The translations under genes and the position numbers were made by a program. The notes beneath the pieces were generated by a model. The model searched no databases. It saw only the letters and a program-made list of their open reading frames with translations, and was not told the DNA's origin. Shown one piece after another: positions 59,789 through 64,000 of a stretch of 64,000 bases of DNA. Within the stretch, counting starts at the first letter, position 1; the number at the start of each line of letters is the position of its first letter. Source of the stretch: Pukyongia salina. GTDB lineage: Bacteria > Bacteroidota > Bacteroidia > Flavobacteriales > Flavobacteriaceae. The stretch spans positions 3,086,501 through 3,150,500 of the forward strand of contig NZ_CP027062.1 of NCBI RefSeq assembly GCF_002966125.1. Reading direction: 5' to 3'.

Positions 59789-59815
59789 AAGGGTGTGTTC
59801 TGTGTTCAAAGCTAA

Positions 59816-59848
59816 TAAAAAAAGCCTTCGGTGACCGAAGGCTTTTTG
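59816..59848 (-). terminator. Bidirectional terminator after rpmE2
   Basis: The stem AAAGCCTTCGG (59821-59831) pairs with CCGAAGGCTTT (59835-59845) with A- and T-runs on both flanks. It separates the L31 gene from the GlmU-like gene on the minus strand. Confidence 0.9.
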
Positions 59849-59868
59849 AAATCTTATTGAACGAAAGA

Positions 59869-60141
59869 TTATTCTTCCTCTTTCGCCACTTCTTTACTAA
59901 ACTTCTTGTATTTGTTCTTGAACTTGTCGATACGCCCTGCTGTATCTATCAGTTTCGCTTTTCCTGTATAAAAAGGATGCGAAGTTCTTGAAATTTCCAT
60001 TTTCACCAAAGGATATTCCACTCCGTCAACTTCAATGGTCTCCTTGGTATTTGCAGTAGACTTTGTGATAAAAACATCATCGTTAGACATGTCTTTAAAA
60101 GCTACTAATCTGTAATTTTCCGGATGGATATCTTTTTTCAT
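59869..60141 (-). CDS. rpmE2: 50S ribosomal protein L31, type B
   Basis: From the ATG at 60141 the protein has 90 residues; earlier codons to 60231 overlap the promoter. [29 protein letters not shown] opens the type B protein, and [39 protein letters not shown] follows. It lacks the four zinc cysteines of type A L31, as usual for the B paralogue. It has its own perfect promoter and terminator. Confidence 0.95.
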   Translation of the reverse strand: MKKDIHPENYRLVAFKDMSNDDVFITKSTANTKETIEVDGVEYPLVKMEISRTSHPFYTGKAKLIDTAGRIDKFKNKYKKFSKEVAKEEE

Positions 60142-60180
60142 CTTCTTTACGTTTACGTATTCGCTCAATTTTTGAGTGTG

Positions 60181-60210
60181 CAAATTTAAGCAATATTCAG
60201 AAATACACAA
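60181..60210 (-). promoter_or_regulatory. Promoter of rpmE2
   Basis: TTG (60210-60208), exactly 19 bases, TAAATTTG (60188-60181): perfect flavobacterial promoter, 40 bases upstream of the rpmE2 start. Confidence 0.85.
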
Positions 60211-60245
60211 TAAATATTTACGATTTATCACTATTTATCTGAATA

Positions 60246-60308
60246 TGTGCTTTCAAGTTTATACGTAAAAGCACATGTTAAAACAAATGTAACGTTTTAC
60301 TATCTTTG
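60246..60308 (+). promoter_or_regulatory. DUF4199 gene promoter region with inverted repeat
   Basis: TGTGCTTT (60246-60253) is the exact reverse complement of AAAGCACA (60268-60275), 14 bases apart, and lies 26 bases upstream of a TATCTTTG box (60301-60308). The dyad is suited to a dimeric regulator or could form a hairpin. A promoter of the oppositely directed rpmE2 lies just to the left. Confidence 0.4.
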
Positions 60309-60362
60309 TTAACTAACAAACCAAACCAAGCTGCCTGCTATGGCAGACCAAAAAACTTCAAT

Positions 60363-60887
60363 ATGGACACAAATATCTCTACATTAAAATTTGCCACTCC
60401 CCTGGGCGTTGTATTGGGGCTTCTTCTAATTGTGATCGTGGTGGTAATGTACGTAACCGGTATGTTACAGGAAGGTGTACAATGGCCAATGTATCTTTTC
60501 TACCTCATCTTCCCTCTCTACATTGGGTATGTGGTGCATTCGTATCGCAAGGCCAACGGTGGTTATTTATCTCTGGGAAGCGCTCTAAAAGTGGGTGTGA
60601 CGGCAGCTATCATTAGCGGTCTCGTATACCTGGTATATAACCTCATCTTTGTTTACCTGATCGATCCGGAATTTCCGGCTAAAATGCTGGATGTGGCACG
60701 AGAGAATATGTACAAGCAAAATCCAAATATCACCGAAGAACAGGTAGAAATGGCCATGGGCTTTGCGGAGAAATTCTCCAACCCCTTCCTGGGAGGTGCA
60801 TTCTGGATAGTAATGAGTGCATTTTTCGGATTTATTTACTCCTTAATCTCAGGACTGATCTTTAAAAGAGAACGGCCTGTACATTAA
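60363..60887 (+). CDS. DUF4199 membrane protein
   Basis: From the ATG at 60363 the protein has 174 residues (MDTNISTLKFATPLGVV). Four membrane helices (about 13-33, 41-58, 70-90, 148-168) and an extended hydrophilic region (about 100-130, with PNITEEQVEMAMGFAEKF) match DUF4199, a Bacteroidota-wide family of unknown function commonly next to a dolichol-phosphate-mannose-like GT2, as here. The next gene starts 8 bases downstream. Confidence 0.92.
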   Translation: MDTNISTLKFATPLGVVLGLLLIVIVVVMYVTGMLQEGVQWPMYLFYLIFPLYIGYVVHSYRKANGGYLSLGSALKVGVTAAIISGLVYLVYNLIFVYLIDPEFPAKMLDVARENMYKQNPNITEEQVEMAMGFAEKFSNPFLGGAFWIVMSAFFGFIYSLISGLIFKRERPVH

Positions 60888-60895
60888 AGCACCGT

Positions 60896-61849
60896 ATGAA
60901 TCTTTCCATCGTCATTCCCCTTCTTAACGAAGAAGAATCGTTGAACGAACTCTACCATTGGATTGCAGATGTTATGCAATCCAATGGTTTTTTATACGAG
61001 ATCTTGTTTATAGACGATGGCAGTACAGACGATTCCTGGAAGATCATTCGTACCCTGGCCGAGACACACCCCGAAGTAAAAGGCTTAAGGTTTTTAAAGA
61101 ACTTCGGAAAATCACAAGCCCTGCATGCGGGTTTTGCTGTTGCTAAGGGGGAAGTGGTGATTACCATGGATGCCGACCTCCAGGACAATCCCGAAGAGAT
61201 TCCCGAGCTGTACGAGATGATCTGTAAAGACGGCTATCAGTTAGTGTCGGGATGGAAAAAGAAGCGATACGACTCTGTGGTGGCCAAGAATTTACCTTCC
61301 AAACTGTTTAACTTAGCCGCAAGGAAGACTTCGGGAGTGAAATTGCACGATTTCAACTGTGGTTTGAAAGCCTACCATAAGGACGTGATCAAGACCATCG
61401 AGGTTACGGGTGAAATGCACCGATATATTCCGGTTCTGGCCAAGAATGCAGGCTTCGATAAGATTGGGGAGAAAGTAGTGCAACATCAGAAAAGAAAATA
61501 CGGAACAACAAAATTTGGTATGGAACGATTTATTCGAGGATTTTTAGATCTCATTACGATCTCTTTTATCTCAAAATTTGGGAAACGCCCTATGCATCTA
61601 TTCGGGGCCTGGGGAGCACTTATGTTGTTTGTAGGTTTTTGTTTCGCACTATACCTTGGGATAGACAAACTCTTTATCAATCCGGGGGGTAGACTCATAA
61701 CAGATCGCCCTCAATTCTATATCTCACTTACGGCAATGATCCTGGGTACACAATTATTCCTGGCCGGATTTCTTGGCGAATTGATACTGAGAAGTAAAAA
61801 GGGAGGCCGCGATTACATTATTAAAGAAGACTTAAACGTTCATGATTGA
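60896..61849 (+). CDS. Family 2 glycosyltransferase (DPM1/GtrB type) with C-terminal membrane helices
   Basis: A protein of 317 residues. The GT2 domain has VIPLLNEEESLNELY, LFIDDGSTDDSW, the first Asp pair VITMDADLQDNPEEIP and the acceptor loop GWKKKRYDS. Two membrane helices at about 235-257 and 272-298 place it among polyprenyl-phosphate glycosyltransferases (GtrB/DPM1-like) that load a sugar onto undecaprenyl phosphate. It follows the DUF4199 gene by 8 bases. Confidence 0.94.
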   Translation: MNLSIVIPLLNEEESLNELYHWIADVMQSNGFLYEILFIDDGSTDDSWKIIRTLAETHPEVKGLRFLKNFGKSQALHAGFAVAKGEVVITMDADLQDNPEEIPELYEMICKDGYQLVSGWKKKRYDSVVAKNLPSKLFNLAARKTSGVKLHDFNCGLKAYHKDVIKTIEVTGEMHRYIPVLAKNAGFDKIGEKVVQHQKRKYGTTKFGMERFIRGFLDLITISFISKFGKRPMHLFGAWGALMLFVGFCFALYLGIDKLFINPGGRLITDRPQFYISLTAMILGTQLFLAGFLGELILRSKKGGRDYIIKEDLNVHD

Positions 61850-61862
61850 CCGTAACTTTCGC

Positions 61863-61870
61863 TATTTTTG
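61863..61870 (+). promoter_or_regulatory. -7 promoter box for the phosphoglucomutase gene
   Basis: TATTTTTG matches the consensus and lies 38 bases before the ATG; a TTG is present but at the wrong spacing. Partial match. Confidence 0.45.
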
Positions 61871-61907
61871 CAGCAAATACGCAAAACCCAATACCTAATA
61901 GCATTCA

Positions 61908-63626
61908 ATGATCTATGTTGACCCGAAAATACTGGAAAGAGTAAATCAATGGCTCACTCCTGTATTCGATCAAAAGACACAGCACACCATCAAGGAAATG
62001 ATCGCCTACGACCCGGAAGGCCTCGAGGATAGCTTCTACCGCAATCTGGAATTTGGAACCGGTGGGATGCGGGGGATCATGGGAGTTGGTGATAACCGTA
62101 TCAACAAATACACTTTGGGAAAGAACAGCCAGGGAATCGCCAATTACCTGTATAAACAATTCCCTAACCAGCCCTTAAAAGTTGCCATCGCTTACGATTG
62201 CAGGCATAATTCGAAAGAACTCGCTAAAGTTGTAGCCGATGTATTTTCGGCCAACAATATTACGGTGTATCTCTTCTCCAACCTGCGTCCTACTCCGGAG
62301 CTGTCATTCTCGGTAAAAGAACTGGGTTGCCAGTGTGGGATCGTCCTTACCGCTTCTCACAATCCTCCCGAATATAACGGATATAAGGTCTATTGGCAGG
62401 ACGGCGGACAACTGGTCCCCCCACAGGATGCCGAGATCATTGCCGAGATCAACAATTTGCAATACGGGCATGTGAAATTTGAAGCCAGGGAAGAATTGAT
62501 ACATTTTGTGGACTCAGCACTGGATGAAGCCTTTGCTAAGGCTTCAGTAAAGAATGGGAGCTTCAATACGCCACAGACCGCCAAAGATAACCTGAAGATC
62601 GTCTTTACTTCCCTGCACGGTACATCGATCACCATGGTTCCTAAAGTGCTGGAGATGGCTGGGTATAATAATGTATTACTGGTTGAGGAACAATCTGCAC
62701 CAGATGGTGATTTCCCTACAGTGGAGTCGCCAAATCCCGAAGAACCGGAAGCCCTAAAAATGGCCCTGGAGCTAGCCGAAAACGAAAAGGCCGATATAGT
62801 GATAGGTACCGATCCCGACTGTGACAGGTTAGGAATAGCTGTACGTGACACGGATGGTAAGCTTAAATTACTGAACGGTAACCAGGCCATGGTGGTGATG
62901 AGTCATTTCTTACTGGAACAATGGAAAAAGGAAGGAAAACTCAACGGAAAGCAATTTCTTGCATCTACTATAGTGTCCACCCCTATGGTGAAGGACATTA
63001 CAGAGTCGTATGGAGTTTTATATAAAGAAGGATTAACCGGCTTTAAATGGATTGCCAAAATGGTGAAGGATTTTCCCGAACTCGAACTAATAGGTGGTGG
63101 AGAAGAAAGCTTCGGATATATGGTAGGTGATTTTGTACGGGATAAGGATGCAGTTACGGCAACCCTGCTGGCCTGTGAGATAGCCGCACAGAAAAAAAAT
63201 GAGGGAAGTAGTGTATATGGTTACCTGCAGGAGCTGTACAAGGACTATGGATATTATCTTGAGCAACTGGTCTCTATGGTAAAGAAAGGTAAAAAAGGAG
63301 AAGAAGAGATCCTTGCTATGATGAGATCGCTACGCGAGAATCCACTTAAAGAAATAGATGGCAGTAAGGTGATACGGATTGAGGATTACCAGTCCGGAAA
63401 GTCGTTGAACATGAAAGACGGAAGTATTTCTGAAATGGATCTTCCCAGATCGAACGTGTTAATCTTCTATACCGAGGATGGTAGTAAAATAGCTGCCCGG
63501 CCCAGTGGAACTGAACCCAAGATAAAATTTTACATGAGTGTGAATGAGCGGACTGAAGACGATCATTACGACGCAGCGAAGCTTCAGAAAAAAATAGACC
63601 GTATAAAAACCGAATTGAATCTTTGA
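61908..63626 (+). CDS. Phosphoglucomutase/phosphomannomutase, PGM2-like
   Basis: A protein of 572 residues, the size of the long (eukaryotic PGM2-like) alpha-D-phosphohexomutases. The phosphoserine is Ser150 in TASHNPPEYNGYK, the Mg site DPDCDR is at 302-307, the sugar loop GGGEESFGY, and the phosphate loop RPSGTEPKIKFY. It interconverts 1- and 6-phosphates of glucose or mannose for sugar-nucleotide synthesis. Its stop overlaps the ABC exporter start by 1 base (TGATG). Confidence 0.96.
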   Translation: MIYVDPKILERVNQWLTPVFDQKTQHTIKEMIAYDPEGLEDSFYRNLEFGTGGMRGIMGVGDNRINKYTLGKNSQGIANYLYKQFPNQPLKVAIAYDCRHNSKELAKVVADVFSANNITVYLFSNLRPTPELSFSVKELGCQCGIVLTASHNPPEYNGYKVYWQDGGQLVPPQDAEIIAEINNLQYGHVKFEAREELIHFVDSALDEAFAKASVKNGSFNTPQTAKDNLKIVFTSLHGTSITMVPKVLEMAGYNNVLLVEEQSAPDGDFPTVESPNPEEPEALKMALELAENEKADIVIGTDPDCDRLGIAVRDTDGKLKLLNGNQAMVVMSHFLLEQWKKEGKLNGKQFLASTIVSTPMVKDITESYGVLYKEGLTGFKWIAKMVKDFPELELIGGGEESFGYMVGDFVRDKDAVTATLLACEIAAQKKNEGSSVYGYLQELYKDYGYYLEQLVSMVKKGKKGEEEILAMMRSLRENPLKEIDGSKVIRIEDYQSGKSLNMKDGSISEMDLPRSNVLIFYTEDGSKIAARPSGTEPKIKFYMSVNERTEDDHYDAAKLQKKIDRIKTELNL

Positions 63627-64000
63627 TGCATTATTTCCGAAAAATACTTAAATATGCCTTGCCGTATAAGCGTTATGCCTGGTTGAATATTATCTCCAAT
63701 ATTTTCTACGCATTTTTTGGCTCGCTGGCATTTGTATCTCTTATCCCCATGTTGAAAGTGCTTTTTGAGGATCCGGAGAATATCGAGGCGAAGGTTACCA
63801 CGGTTCCTGAATATACGGGGATCACAGAATTGGGCGACTATACCGAACAGTACTTAAATTATTATATCCACCAGAATAATGAGGCCTCGGGTGAAATGAA
63901 CACCCTGGTGATCATGATCGTTCTGGTGATTTCAACTTTTCTCTTAAAGAACCTGTTTGGCTACCTGGCTATGTTCTTCATAACCTTTTTAAGAAACGGG
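63626..64000 (+). CDS. ABC exporter, MsbA-like (partial, N-terminal part)
   Basis: A 125-codon frame from the ATG at 63626 runs off the right edge. MHYFRKILKYALPYKRYAWLNIISNIFYAFFGSLAFVSLIPMLKVLF is the first membrane pair of an ABC exporter transmembrane domain; a hydrophilic insert (about 50-90) and further helices (about 95-125) follow. It is likely an MsbA/lipid-type or peptide exporter. It is translationally coupled to the phosphoglucomutase gene. The ATPase domain is outside the window. Confidence 0.85.
   Translation, partial: MHYFRKILKYALPYKRYAWLNIISNIFYAFFGSLAFVSLIPMLKVLFEDPENIEAKVTTVPEYTGITELGDYTEQYLNYYIHQNNEASGEMNTLVIMIVLVISTFLLKNLFGYLAMFFITFLRNG

Noticed and set aside
62390-62890. 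Minus-strand frame of 166 codons opposite the phosphoglucomutase gene
   Set aside because: It overlaps the conserved catalytic region of a full-length enzyme and is Ser-rich, without any domain.
1-64000. Prophage, transposon, CRISPR array, rRNA or tRNA genes
   Set aside because: I found no phage structural genes, transposase, regularly spaced repeats or recognisable tRNA/rRNA sequence in this window.

Overview
The window looks like a chromosomal segment of a marine-type member of the Flavobacteriaceae (Bacteroidota). The evidence is promoters of the TTG-N19-TAnnTTTG type, type IX secretion C-terminal domains, DUF4252, DUF5777 and DUF4199 family proteins, a GlmU-like bacteroidete protein and typical flavobacterial gene neighbourhoods. 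No rRNA, tRNA, CRISPR array, transposase or integrase gene is visible.

Positions 1-5008 form an AT-rich accessory block. Five genes, all on the minus strand, are each separated by a roughly 200-base imperfectly palindromic element. The outer heptamers of these elements behave like the R boxes of integron attC sites: within each cassette the first bases match its own distal R box, while the two boxes of a single element may differ. The cargo is a GmrSD-like DUF262/DUF1524 protein, a PIN-domain protein and three unknown proteins, two of them membrane proteins. It reads as an attC cluster lacking an integrase.

Positions 5060-8480 hold a tight three-gene minus-strand operon followed downstream by a DUF1059 gene. 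The operon encodes an intracellular DNA/RNA non-specific endonuclease, a membrane-anchored CHAT (caspase-like) protease and a membrane-anchored coiled-coil protein with two LytR_C-like domains. A perfect 14-bp palindrome lies upstream. I regard it as the best candidate for an undescribed defence or programmed-death module.

Positions 8582-36105 are mostly core genes. They include hisS, an FtsX/MacB permease, the rpsF-rpsR-rplI operon, a LytTR regulator, priA, yihY-nadC, rlmH, an ECF42-type sigma factor with its YCII partner, aldehyde dehydrogenase, deaD with a leader hairpin, rdgB, a TrmH-like methyltransferase, a zinc-less sirtuin, purB, a candidate small RNA with its own promoter and terminator, and an ECF sigma/DUF4252 operon with an apparent autoregulatory promoter.

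Positions 34174-39436 form a vitamin B12 uptake locus: a TonB-dependent receptor behind a cobalamin riboswitch, divergent from a binding protein, FecCD permease and ATPase. Next come rmuC, a thioesterase, and a periplasmic redox-looking cluster (cupredoxin, cytochrome-like lipoprotein, YceI, OB-fold protein, DUF5777 barrel). These are followed by carB and rpmH, several envelope proteins, a lytic transglycosylase, pirin, mtaB beside a probable dispersed intergenic element, an oligopeptide-binding lipoprotein, a T9SS-sorted propeller protein, a GlmU-like protein, rpmE2, a GT2 glycosyltransferase, a phosphoglucomutase and the start of an ABC exporter running off the end.
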